Shown piece after piece: positions 7,220-14,956 of a DNA stretch of 16,111 nt. The translations under genes were made by a program, and so were the position numbers. Positions within the stretch are counted from its first letter, which is position 1. Every line of letters begins with the position of its first letter. The stretch is from URNF01 sp045649855 (GTDB lineage: Bacteria; Bacillota; Clostridia; Oscillospirales; Acutalibacteraceae), in the NCBI GenBank assembly GCA_045649855.1, contig JAZRQN010000134.1, positions 1 to 16,111 on the forward strand, read 5' to 3'. The notes beneath the pieces are model-generated. The model searched no databases. It saw only the letters and a list, made by a program, of their open reading frames with translations, and was not told where the DNA came from.

Positions 7220-7612
7220 ATGTCTGCATCCAAAAAGCAATTTTTGAAAAAAGGCGACAAGATTGTGTTGCTGTGCGTTGCGATAGCAGTTGTGCTGTTG
7301 CTGGTCAGTTCGTTCTTGTTGCCAAAACCGAAAAACGGCGGTGTGGTGGAAATCACGGTGAACGGTGATTTGTACGGCACCTATTCGTTGCAAGAAGATC
7401 GCACGCTGGAGATACAAGGCGAGAACGGCGAGCAGAACACCGTAGTGTTTGAGAACGGACGGGTGTATATGCAATCCGCATCTTGTCCTGATCACCTTTG
7501 CGTAGAACAGGGACAGATCTTTCGTCGCGGTCAATCGGTGGTGTGCTTGCCGAACGGATTGGTCATCACCGTGAAAGACGCAGAAAACACCGATGTGGAT
7601 CTGACCATTTGA
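7220..7612 (+). CDS. NusG domain II-like membrane-anchored protein
   Basis: This 130-residue protein has a basic N terminus, a membrane helix at about residues 16-34, and a small extracytosolic domain of the NusG domain II type. That domain type is common in Firmicutes proteins unrelated to transcription. The domain is marked by VEITVNGDLYGTYSL, then SASCPDHLCVEQGQIFRRGQ and VVCLPNGLVITV. The two Cys of CPDHLC plus the Cys of VCLPN are typical of this family and could serve redox or metal chemistry. ATG 7220 is preferred over TTG 7211 because AAAGG at 7206-7210 is correctly spaced only for the former. It overlaps no gene but follows the previous stop by one base. Its function is unknown; the domain is often found beside FMN-binding proteins and Gx-type proteins. 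Confidence 0.85.
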   Translation: MSASKKQFLKKGDKIVLLCVAIAVVLLLVSSFLLPKPKNGGVVEITVNGDLYGTYSLQEDRTLEIQGENGEQNTVVFENGRVYMQSASCPDHLCVEQGQIFRRGQSVVCLPNGLVITVKDAENTDVDLTI

Positions 7613-7613
7613 T

Positions 7614-7620
7614 GAGGAGG
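7614..7620 (+). promoter_or_regulatory. Ribosome binding site that sets the GTG start at 7628
   Basis: GAGGAGG ends 7 bases before GTG 7628. The in-frame GTG at 7622 is only one base downstream and is too close to be used. Confidence 0.75.
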
Positions 7621-7627
7621 AGTGGCT

Positions 7628-8116
7628 GTGTCAAAACGCGTAGCATTGAGCGGGACACTGGTGGCTCTTGCCTTTGTATTCAGTTACATTGAATTTTTGT
7701 TGCCGCTTCCCATTGGTATTCCCGGGATGAAACTGGGACTGGCAAACCTGGTCATTTTATTGGGATTGTATACACTCAGCCCTTCGCTGACGGCGGTGGT
7801 ATCGCTGGTACGCATCGTGCTGGCAGGTTTTATTTTCGGCTCGTTTTACGGTATGCTGTACAGTCTTGCAGGCGGCGCACTCAGTTTCTTGGTGATGTGT
7901 CTGTTCTATCGAAATAAAGCGTTTACACCGGTTGGCGTCAGTATGCTGGGCGGTGTGATGCATAACGTTGGACAACTGCTGGTGGCGTTTGCGCTTTTAG
8001 GCGTGTCCGGTGTGTTGTATTATGTGTTACCGTTATTGATTGCAGGTGCAATTACAGGATTTGTGATCGGTGTTACCACCCGTTCGCTGTTACCGATTAT
8101 GGAGAAGGTGAGATAA
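7628..8116 (+). CDS. Gx transporter / heptaprenyl diphosphate synthase component I family membrane protein
   Basis: The 162-residue protein is almost wholly hydrophobic, with about five or six predicted helices. It matches the family labelled Gx transporter or heptaprenyl diphosphate synthase component I. Family blocks are IPGMKLGLANLVILLGLY, LVRIVLAGFIFGSFYG, LAGGALSFLVM and GGVMHNVGQLLVA. Despite the enzyme-like name, the fold suggested by these helices resembles small transporter subunits of the ECF S-component kind. A soluble catalytic subunit is not seen. In this setting it might handle a flavin, a quinone precursor or another cofactor needed by the outer flavoproteins, but that is inference. 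The start is GTG 7628, with GAGGAGG seven bases before it. The HAD gene begins one base after its stop. Confidence 0.83.
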   Translation: MSKRVALSGTLVALAFVFSYIEFLLPLPIGIPGMKLGLANLVILLGLYTLSPSLTAVVSLVRIVLAGFIFGSFYGMLYSLAGGALSFLVMCLFYRNKAFTPVGVSMLGGVMHNVGQLLVAFALLGVSGVLYYVLPLLIAGAITGFVIGVTTRSLLPIMEKVR

Positions 8117-8117
8117 C

Positions 8118-8756
8118 ATGTCATATCCGTATATATTTTTTGATTTGGATGGCACTTTGACCGATCCTGCCTTGGGTATTACCAACTCCATTATGTATGC
8201 GTTGCGGCATTTTGGCATTGAAGTTGCCGACAGACGGGAACTGTATTCGTTTATTGGCCCACCGCTCAAAGAACAGTTTGAGATCGCATACGGCTTTACG
8301 CCGGAGCAATCCGAAGTTGCTTTGCGCGAATATCGCGTGTATTTCAGCGATAAAGGTTTGTTTGAAAACACTGTGTATGACGGTATTCCGCAATTATTGA
8401 AAACACTGCAAAAACGCGGTAGCAGATTGGTGCTTGCCACTTCGAAACCGCAAGTGTATGCAGACAGAATTTTACAGCATTTTGATTTGAAACAATATTT
8501 CACCTTCCTGTCGGGCAGTGAGCTTGGCGGTGCGAGGGTAGAGAAAGCGGATGTGATTCGCTTCGCGTTGGATGCATTGGAAATTACCGATCCCACGCAG
8601 GTTGTGATGGTAGGGGATCGTTCGTTTGACGTAGAAGGTGCTGCCGCGTGCGGCATTAAAACCATTGGTGTTACTTACGGATACGGTGATCGCGAGGAAT
8701 TGCGTGATGCCGCGTATATCGTAGACACGGTGGAACAACTGGCGCAAATATTATAA
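8118..8756 (+). CDS. HAD-family phosphatase, phosphoglycolate phosphatase-like
   Basis: This is a 212-residue cytoplasmic HAD hydrolase with all four motifs. Motif I is FFDLDGTLTDP, with nucleophile D9 and acid/base D11. Motif II is LATSKP, with T108. The motif III Lys is K143 in RVEKADVI. Motif IV is MVGDRSFDVEGA, with D167 and D171. A small helical cap lies between motifs I and II, including IGPPLKEQFE. The general form is that of Gph/PpaX-like enzymes acting on small phosphates such as phosphoglycolate or pyrophosphate, but the substrate cannot be read from sequence. ATG 8118 follows the previous stop by one base, with AAGGTGA at 8105-8111. It is the last gene before the terminator at 8767-8797, so it is probably co-transcribed with the flavin genes. 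Confidence 0.9.
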   Translation: MSYPYIFFDLDGTLTDPALGITNSIMYALRHFGIEVADRRELYSFIGPPLKEQFEIAYGFTPEQSEVALREYRVYFSDKGLFENTVYDGIPQLLKTLQKRGSRLVLATSKPQVYADRILQHFDLKQYFTFLSGSELGGARVEKADVIRFALDALEITDPTQVVMVGDRSFDVEGAAACGIKTIGVTYGYGDREELRDAAYIVDTVEQLAQIL

Positions 8757-8766
8757 TGAATATAAT

Positions 8767-8797
8767 AAAAAGAACTGACCGCAGGTCAGTTCTTTTT
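8767..8797. terminator. Bidirectional intrinsic terminator between convergent operons
   Basis: AGAACTGACC at 8771-8780 and GGTCAGTTCT at 8784-8793 form a perfect 10-bp stem with a GCA loop. The stem extends by A-run/T-run pairing to 8767-8797. A run of T follows on the + strand, and on the - strand the opposite A-run supplies the T tract. It lies 10 bases after the HAD stop and just before the ribF stop at 8798, so one hairpin should end both converging transcripts. Confidence 0.93.
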
Positions 8798-10348
8798 TTA
8801 ATACATATTTGTCAGTTCAATCAGATTGTGAATGTGCGGAATATTATCATCCGCTTTTGCAAATCCGATATCGCGGAACACGGATTGCATACCAACGCCG
8901 CAAGAGCCTTGCACATCGTTTTTGGGGTTATCGCCGACGTATACGCAGTCGCAAGGATGCACGCCCAAACGGAATGCTACACGGCGGAACGCTTCGGGAT
9001 CGGGCTTTTGTATGGCATCGTCGCCCGAAATCATCACATAATCGAGATACGGTCGCAGACCGGAAACGTCCAACTTGCGGTTCTGGATATGTGAGTATCC
9101 GTTGGTGAGCACGCCGAGTTGATACCCTTTTTGACGCAATTCTCGTAACGTTTCAATGGCATCTGACAGCACCGCGGTATTTTTGGGAAACTCAATGCTG
9201 AGCAACCGCAAAAATTCCGCTTGGTCAAACGTGCGATCGGGGAACAAAGTTTCCGCTTCGCGCAACATCACCGTGTACGGTGCAAATCCGTGTTGACCTG
9301 CTTGGATCATACGAGCAGTGTTGGCTTCCACTTCTTGTTCGCTCATATCGGGGAACTCGCGCCGTAACCAAAACCGCACAAATCCGCACATCGCGGCATC
9401 GCGGTCCTGCAACGTATCGTCAAAATCGAACAGAATTGCACGCACAGCGCCTTGCGGTGCAAACACCTCTCGCGCGGCGGCAATATCCGCTTGTATCTGC
9501 TCGGTCAACGCTTCCACCGAATCAAAGGCTTTTTCGGGGCGTAAGAACCGCACAAACTCGGTTTTCACCTCTTTGCCATATACGTCCTGTTCAAAATCGA
9601 GGATATATGTTTCGGCAAGCGGCTTGTCGCTGCCCACGGTAGGGCGCACGCCGATGTTGGTAACAGCAGGATACGCACGCCCTTCAATGATAGCGAGGGA
9701 TGCGTATACGCCAAAACGAGGAAGAACGATTCCTTCGGGAAGTGGCTGATTGATAGTAGGAGAACCGATGCTGCGGCCGAGTTGCTGACCGCCTTTGACG
9801 GTTGCAGTAATGGCAAAAGGACGACTTTGCAAGCGCAACAACGTCTGCATATCGCCATCCTGCAACGCCTGCTTGATACGGGTGGAACTGACTGCTTGTC
9901 CGTCCACTTCAACGGCAGGCATCACGTGTACGGCGATGTTATACGGAGCGCACAACTCTTTGAGCAGTGCAGTATCACCAACACCACCTTTTCCAAAACG
10001 GAAATTGAATCCGCACACGATGGCGGCAACTCCCAAATTCTGCGCCAGCATATCCACAAACGCTTGCGGACTCATATCGCGAATGGCGGAGAAATCCGCT
10101 TCGAATACATCGACGATCCCCAATACTTCCAGCATCTCGCGACGTTGTTCATCGGTCTGCAAACTGCCACCGACTTTGGTGGACATATTACAAAACGTGA
10201 ACACAGCAGGGACAAGGTCGGGATGCATCATCGCACGGGATAATACGGCACGATGTCCGATGTGAATGCCGTCAAATACGCCAAGTGCCAGCATGCGCTT
10301 GGCTCTCGGAATGGTATGTAATTGTGTCGGAACGGCATAGACGTTCAT
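8798..10348 (-). CDS. ribF: Bifunctional FAD synthetase/riboflavin kinase fused to a HAD phosphatase domain
   Basis: RibF phosphorylates riboflavin to FMN and adenylylates FMN to FAD. Residues 1 to about 300 are an ordinary RibF. The nucleotidyl-transfer part has GVFDGIHIGH (23-32), CGFNFRFGKGGVGD (112-125) and SSTRIKQAL (154-162). The kinase part has GRSIGSPTIN (191-200) and VTNIGVRPTVG, and ends in a typical RibF tail. From about residue 303 to 516 comes a complete HAD domain: FDFDDT with D308 and D310, LTNGYSHIQNRKL, KPDPEAFRRV and VYVGDNPKNDVQGS. No stop or frameshift separates the parts, and the total of 516 residues far exceeds the usual RibF length of about 310. The HAD part resembles YjjG/YigB-type phosphatases; an FMN or riboflavin-precursor phosphatase role is inference. 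ATG 10348 is chosen because GAGGAAA lies about 10 bases upstream. Confidence 0.92.
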   Translation of the reverse strand: MNVYAVPTQLHTIPRAKRMLALGVFDGIHIGHRAVLSRAMMHPDLVPAVFTFCNMSTKVGGSLQTDEQRREMLEVLGIVDVFEADFSAIRDMSPQAFVDMLAQNLGVAAIVCGFNFRFGKGGVGDTALLKELCAPYNIAVHVMPAVEVDGQAVSSTRIKQALQDGDMQTLLRLQSRPFAITATVKGGQQLGRSIGSPTINQPLPEGIVLPRFGVYASLAIIEGRAYPAVTNIGVRPTVGSDKPLAETYILDFEQDVYGKEVKTEFVRFLRPEKAFDSVEALTEQIQADIAAAREVFAPQGAVRAILFDFDDTLQDRDAAMCGFVRFWLRREFPDMSEQEVEANTARMIQAGQHGFAPYTVMLREAETLFPDRTFDQAEFLRLLSIEFPKNTAVLSDAIETLRELRQKGYQLGVLTNGYSHIQNRKLDVSGLRPYLDYVMISGDDAIQKPDPEAFRRVAFRLGVHPCDCVYVGDNPKNDVQGSCGVGMQSVFRDIGFAKADDNIPHIHNLIELTNMY

Positions 10349-10361
10349 ACTCTTTGTTTCC

Positions 10362-11237
10362 TCACACAAATAATCTCAAAATTTTCAATTCGCCGTCTTG
10401 CACCTGTCCGAGTCCCAGAAAGGTATCATCAGGTGCTTTGACACGCAAAGGACCGTCGGGCAATTCGCCGCGTAAACGCTTTGCGTCCAGAGCGCCGCCG
10501 TTTTTAAAACGCACGGCTTGCGCTTTTGAAACGGATATGGCAGGGTAGGGTAAGAACACGCTTTCAATCGGCAGAATACGGCCAAGAAGCGTTTCTTTTG
10601 CAGTGTTGTCATCAAGCGGCACACACGCGTCAAGGGCAAACCCTACCGCTTCTGTGCGACGTAATGCGGTCATGATCGCACCGCATCCGAGCACTCGACC
10701 GATATCGTCGCAAACAGAGCGAATATAGGTGCCTTTGGAGCATTTGCAATCGATGGTGAGCTCGCCTGTTTTTGCACAATAGTCCACAACGTCTAAAGCG
10801 TATATGGTAACAGGACGGGCTTCGCGTTCAATTTCAATGCCTTCTCTGGCTAACTCATACAACCGTTTTCCGTCTTTCTTGAGGGCGGATGTCATTGGCG
10901 GCACTTGCATGATTTTGCCGCGGAACTGCGGTAACACCGCTTCGATCTGCTCGATGGTCGGCACCGATTGGTTGGTGGGGGATACTTGTCCCCAAACATC
11001 CAACGTATCGCTCGTAAAGCCAAAACGCATGGTCGCCACATACCGCTTGTCGTGGGTGGGCAGAAAATCCAGTGCTCTGGTTGCTTTGCCGAGCAAAATA
11101 GGCAACACGCCGGTCGCCATCGGATCGAGGGTGCCGGCATGTCCAACTTTTTTCTCTTGTAAAATGCGGCGTGCAATGGCGCAACAAACAAAGGAGGTCA
11201 TATCGGCCGCTTTGTCAATACACAAAATGCCGTCCAT
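10362..11237 (-). CDS. truB: tRNA pseudouridine(55) synthase TruB
   Basis: TruB converts U55 of tRNA to pseudouridine in the T arm. The 291-residue product has the N-terminal family block MDGILCIDKAADMTSF and the catalytic block VGHAGTLDPMATGVLPI, with nucleophile D38. KRYVATMRFG, the RPVTIYALDV region and CSKGTYIRSVCDDIG follow, all typical of TruB. A small C-terminal domain ends in a basic and hydrophobic stretch, as in Firmicutes homologues. ATG 11237 has AAAGGAG at 11244-11250, overlapping the nrnA stop, from which it is separated by two bases. It sits between nrnA and ribF, the usual Firmicutes order. Nothing is missing. Confidence 0.97.
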   Translation of the reverse strand: MDGILCIDKAADMTSFVCCAIARRILQEKKVGHAGTLDPMATGVLPILLGKATRALDFLPTHDKRYVATMRFGFTSDTLDVWGQVSPTNQSVPTIEQIEAVLPQFRGKIMQVPPMTSALKKDGKRLYELAREGIEIEREARPVTIYALDVVDYCAKTGELTIDCKCSKGTYIRSVCDDIGRVLGCGAIMTALRRTEAVGFALDACVPLDDNTAKETLLGRILPIESVFLPYPAISVSKAQAVRFKNGGALDAKRLRGELPDGPLRVKAPDDTFLGLGQVQDGELKILRLFV

Positions 11238-11239
11238 AC

Positions 11240-12208
11240 TTACTCCTTTATGCCTGCAACGTTGTTGCCGATGAGATCCACCAGCATTGCGGCCGCATCA
11301 TCCAGCGGCATATCTACACGGCAACCTGCCGCCGCCGCGTGTCCGCCACCGCCGAGCAGTTTGCAAAGTTCAGCCGCGTTGGCGTGGTCGCCTGTACGCA
11401 TACTGATTTTGAAACTGCCGTCTTTTTGTTCGCGCAAGGTTACACCGACCCAAACCCCTTCGATCTGACGGGGAAGAGGCGGCAAACCTTCCATATCGTT
11501 TTCGGTAGCACCGCTTTGCATCACCATTTCGTTGGTGATAGCCATAACGGCGCAACGACCGTTGTGATAGAACCCGATGTTCTGCAGCGCAAGACGTTCC
11601 AATTCCACTCTGGCACGGGATTTGGTGTCAAACATCACCCGATTGATCATCGCGCAGGGAACACCCGTTTCCATACACAGTGCGGCCATCCGCAACGTGT
11701 CAGGAGAGGTGTTGCCGTATTTGAAACAACCGGTATCGGTTACCATACCCGTATATAAGCAGGTGGCAATCTCGGTGTTCAGTTGTACACCCAACAACGG
11801 CAACAGACGGAAAATGATCATAGTAGCCGCGCCACAGGTGGCATCCAATAACAGCGATTTTGCATATTCCACGTTGGTGCCGTGATGATCAATGCACAGG
11901 TCCACGCGATCCGCATATTGTTGCATTTCAGGACCGAGCAGTTTGCTGTCTGCCACGTCTACCGCGCAGATAAACTGCGGCTCAAACGCCTGCTCTTTGA
12001 CAGCCGTCATCATATAATCGTATTTAGGCGGAATTGGATCGTTGCAAGCGATACGCACCTGTTTGCCCAGCGATTGCAACGCAATACACAGAGCCGCCGC
12101 ACATCCCAGCGTATCGCCGTCGGGATACTGGTGGGAGAGTAACAGGATCTGATCGGCGGACAACAACAGGTCTGCCGTTTGTTGCAGATCCAGATGTTTA
12201 CTGTTCAT
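11240..12208 (-). CDS. nrnA: DHH-family nanoRNase / pAp phosphatase NrnA
   Basis: NrnA degrades very short RNAs and removes the 3' phosphate from pAp. The 322-residue protein has an N-terminal DHH domain with SHQYPDGDTLGCA (H26, D30, D32), VDVAD (D84, D87) and the signature DHHGTN (107-112), which together bind two Mn2+ ions. A DHHA1 domain with GGGGHAAAAG (286-295) follows. The open frame extends upstream to 12322, but ATG 12208 is preferred because AAAAGGAGG lies about 8-16 bases before it and the protein then begins at the family N terminus. This start overlaps the end of rbfA by 11 bases. Placement between rbfA and truB is the usual Firmicutes arrangement. Confidence 0.93.
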   Translation of the reverse strand: MNSKHLDLQQTADLLLSADQILLLSHQYPDGDTLGCAAALCIALQSLGKQVRIACNDPIPPKYDYMMTAVKEQAFEPQFICAVDVADSKLLGPEMQQYADRVDLCIDHHGTNVEYAKSLLLDATCGAATMIIFRLLPLLGVQLNTEIATCLYTGMVTDTGCFKYGNTSPDTLRMAALCMETGVPCAMINRVMFDTKSRARVELERLALQNIGFYHNGRCAVMAITNEMVMQSGATENDMEGLPPLPRQIEGVWVGVTLREQKDGSFKISMRTGDHANAAELCKLLGGGGHAAAAGCRVDMPLDDAAAMLVDLIGNNVAGIKE

Positions 12209-12563
12209 CCGATTTTTCCTCCTTTTGGAGGCGGTTGAGGGTGGCGGCGATACCGGCACTGTATGCGATGGAATCGTCTGCAACAAAGCGCAGTTCGGGC
12301 GTATAGCGCAGACGAAGCGCATTGCCCAGTTCCCGTCTCATATATCCTGCCGCCGAAACAAGACCTTTGACCGCCGCTTTGGCAGTGTCAAGACCTTCCA
12401 TCGCGCTGATGAACACGGTGGCGTAGGACATATCACGGGTTACGTCCACACGGACGATACTGAGCATTTTACCTGCCACCCGCGGATCTTTGACGGTCCG
12501 CAGGATGGCGGTCAGTTCGCGCATAATATCTTCACTTGTACGATCGGAACGGTAGCTTCCCAT
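12198..12563 (-). CDS. rbfA: Ribosome-binding factor A
   Basis: RbfA binds the 30S subunit during late 16S rRNA maturation and cold adaptation. The 121-residue protein has the family blocks DRTSEDIMRELTAIL, KDPRVAGKMLSIVRVDVTRD, ATVFISAMEG and the C-terminal LRLRYTPELRFVADDS. Its length is normal. The ATG at 12563 overlaps the infB stop by one base (TAATG), with GAGGAG about 10 bases upstream. The stop falls inside the start region of nrnA, so the three genes are probably translationally coupled. Confidence 0.95.
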   Translation of the reverse strand: MGSYRSDRTSEDIMRELTAILRTVKDPRVAGKMLSIVRVDVTRDMSYATVFISAMEGLDTAKAAVKGLVSAAGYMRRELGNALRLRYTPELRFVADDSIAYSAGIAATLNRLQKEEKSDEQ

Positions 12564-14956
12564 TAGTCTCTGTACTCCTCAATAATATAGGTTTCGTAAA
12601 TGTCGCCCTCTTTGATATCGGTGAATTTTTCCAGACCGATACCGCATTCGTAGCCCTGGGCAACTTCTTTTTGGTCATCCTTAAAGCGCTTGAGCGAGAT
12701 CATCTTATCGTCACCGATGATGATGTTATCACGCACGATGCGCAGCAAATCGTTGCGGTATACTTTGCCGTCCAGGACGTAGCAACCGGCAACCAGACCC
12801 ACACCGGTGATGCGGTACACCTGACGCACTTCCGCACGGCCGTGCAGCACTTCGCGGGTTTTGGGCGCCATTTTACCTTTCATCGCGGACTCGATCTCTT
12901 CGATGCAGTCATAGATGATGCGGTACATACGCATATCTACGTCGTTCTGCTCTGCGGCAACCTGTGCCAGCGGATCGGGACGAACGTTGAAGCCGACGAT
13001 GATGGCTTCCGAAGCGGAAGCGAGCATAACGTCGTTTTCGGTTACGCCGCCGACGGCACCGTGAATGACGCGCACGCGCACTTCTTCGTTGCTGAGTTTT
13101 TCAAGCGACTGTTTGACCGCTTCGACAGAACCCTGCACGTCAGCTTTGACGATGATGTTAAGGGTCTTCATATCGCTGGCCTGCATCTGGTCAAAGAGGT
13201 TCTCAAGGGTAACCTTCTGATATTCGTTGAAGCGTTCTTCTTTCGCGGCGGTCTTGCGCTGTTCAACCAACTGACGTGCGAGACGTTCGTCGGTAACCGC
13301 GTTGAAGATGTCGCCCGAAGCAGGGACGGCATCAAAGCCCATGATCTCGACGGGCACGCAAGGACCTGCGGCCTGCAGAGAACGACCGTTTTCGTCGGTC
13401 ATTGCACGCACGCGACCGACAGCAGAACCGGCAACAATGATATCGCCCGAACGGAGCGTACCGTTTTGCACCAGAACGGTGGCAAGCGGACCGCGACCTT
13501 TATCCAGACGGGATTCAATGACGGTGCCTTTGGCGGCGCGATCGGGATTGGCTTTGTATTCTTGAACTTCTGCGATCAGCAGAATGGTTTCAAGCAGGGT
13601 GTCGATGCCCATACCGGTCTTGGCGGACACGGGCACGCAGATAACGTCGCCGCCCCACTCTTCGGGCACCAGTTCGTGCTCGGTGAGCTGTTGCATAACG
13701 CGGTCGGGGTTGGCGGTGGGTTTATCCATTTTGTTGATGGCGACGATGATAGAAACACCTGCCGCTTTCGCGTGGCTGATAGCTTCAATCGTCTGGGGCA
13801 TAATACCGTCATCAGCGGCAACGACCAGAATGGCAATATCGGTTACCATCGCACCGCGTGCACGCATAGAGGTGAATGCCGCGTGGCCGGGGGTATCGAG
13901 GAAGGTGATGTTGTTGCCGTCGCAGTTGACACGATACGCACCGATGTGCTGGGTAATGCCACCTGCTTCACCGCCGGTTACGTTGGTCTTACGGATCGCA
14001 TCGAGGATGGAGGTCTTACCGTGGTCAACGTGGCCCATAACCACTACGACGGGATCACGGGGTTTCAGGTTCTCGGTATCGTCCTCGCTGTCGTCGATGA
14101 TCTGTTCTTCGATGGTAACCACCACTTCGCGTTCCACGTGTGCGTGGAATTCTTCCGCGACGAGGTAGGCGGTGTCAAAGTCGATTTCCTGGTTCACGGA
14201 TGCCATCACGCCGAGTTTCATCAACGCTTTGATGACTTCGGCGGCGGTCGCTTTCAGACGGGAAGCCAGTTCGCCGACCGTGATGGTCTCGCCGACTTCA
14301 ATGGTCATCTGTTTCTTTTTACGCTCAGCTTCGATGCGCTTCATACGCTCAGCCTCGGTTTCGCGACGGCGTTGCGGTTTGCGGTACTGTTGAGATTTCT
14401 GGTTGATCTTCTGTTTGCGCACGGCGTTTTCGTTGCCGCGGTGGCTGTTGGTCTGCGCCATCACGTCGAACTTCTCGTCGTATTTGGTTACGTCCACCTG
14501 TACGGTACGGGTATCCACCACGCGGCGTTCAACGGGACCACGCTCCACTTTCTGACCCTGCTTTTGCTTTTTCTGCATAGGCGGAATGACAACGGCAGGA
14601 CCGTTGTCCGCTTTGGGAGCAGCGGGCTTCTCGGCAGTTTTGACGGCAGGTTTCTGCTGCGGTTTTTCTGCTTTCTGCGCGGACTTCACTTCCGCTTTGG
14701 GCGCTTCTTCCACCACGGGAGCCGGTTCGGGCTCTTTCTTGGCGGGACGCTCGTTTGCGGTGGCAAAATATTCGTCAAAATTCTCAACCGAAAATTTCTG
14801 GGTGTAGTGTTCGAAAACGATATCCAGTTCGTTTTCTTCCAGTGCGGTCGCACTTTTCTTTGCCGGCTCAAAATATTTGCTCAGCAATTCAATAACTTCT
14901 TTTCCGGATACGCCAAAATCCTTGGCGACATCGCTAACGCGATATTTTATCATCAT
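12563..14956 (-). CDS. infB: Translation initiation factor IF-2
   Basis: IF-2 is the GTPase that brings initiator tRNA to the ribosome. The 797-residue protein starts with a short IF2 N-terminal domain (KYRVSDVAKDFGVSGKEV). A long Lys/Ala/Glu/Pro-rich linker runs from about residue 75 to 210, and a second N-terminal-type domain lies around VGETITVGELASRLKATAAEV. The G domain has GHVDHGKTS (308-316), DTPGH (354-358), NKMD (408-411) and SAK. Domains II, III and IV follow, including the C-terminal tRNA-binding end. ATG 14956 overlaps the upstream stop (ATGA), with AAGGAGG about 10 bases before it; a second ATG at 14953 is less well spaced. TTA, CTA and TCA codons appear to be absent, which leaves a long antisense frame open. 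Confidence 0.98.
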   Translation of the reverse strand: MMIKYRVSDVAKDFGVSGKEVIELLSKYFEPAKKSATALEENELDIVFEHYTQKFSVENFDEYFATANERPAKKEPEPAPVVEEAPKAEVKSAQKAEKPQQKPAVKTAEKPAAPKADNGPAVVIPPMQKKQKQGQKVERGPVERRVVDTRTVQVDVTKYDEKFDVMAQTNSHRGNENAVRKQKINQKSQQYRKPQRRRETEAERMKRIEAERKKKQMTIEVGETITVGELASRLKATAAEVIKALMKLGVMASVNQEIDFDTAYLVAEEFHAHVEREVVVTIEEQIIDDSEDDTENLKPRDPVVVVMGHVDHGKTSILDAIRKTNVTGGEAGGITQHIGAYRVNCDGNNITFLDTPGHAAFTSMRARGAMVTDIAILVVAADDGIMPQTIEAISHAKAAGVSIIVAINKMDKPTANPDRVMQQLTEHELVPEEWGGDVICVPVSAKTGMGIDTLLETILLIAEVQEYKANPDRAAKGTVIESRLDKGRGPLATVLVQNGTLRSGDIIVAGSAVGRVRAMTDENGRSLQAAGPCVPVEIMGFDAVPASGDIFNAVTDERLARQLVEQRKTAAKEERFNEYQKVTLENLFDQMQASDMKTLNIIVKADVQGSVEAVKQSLEKLSNEEVRVRVIHGAVGGVTENDVMLASASEAIIVGFNVRPDPLAQVAAEQNDVDMRMYRIIYDCIEEIESAMKGKMAPKTREVLHGRAEVRQVYRITGVGLVAGCYVLDGKVYRNDLLRIVRDNIIIGDDKMISLKRFKDDQKEVAQGYECGIGLEKFTDIKEGDIYETYIIEEYRD

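Noticed and set aside
6007..7380. 457-codon - strand open frame across the FMN-binding genes
   Set aside because: It runs antisense to three well-supported genes, its product is rich in His, Cys and Arg with no family resemblance, and no start signal is evident.
8756..9094. + strand open frame just after the HAD gene
   Set aside because: It begins at the HAD stop, runs through the terminator and is antisense to the HAD half of the ribF fusion.
9425..9480. RibF-HAD junction as a frameshift or lost stop
   Set aside because: The frame is continuous, the linker reads naturally from the RibF tail into the HAD start, and no repeat or homopolymer at the junction suggests an error; it stays open to check in raw reads.
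12209..12322. N-terminal extension of NrnA
   Set aside because: The extra 38 residues lie antiparallel to nothing but inside rbfA coding sequence in another frame, lack a ribosome binding site and have no family match; ATG 12208 has a strong site.
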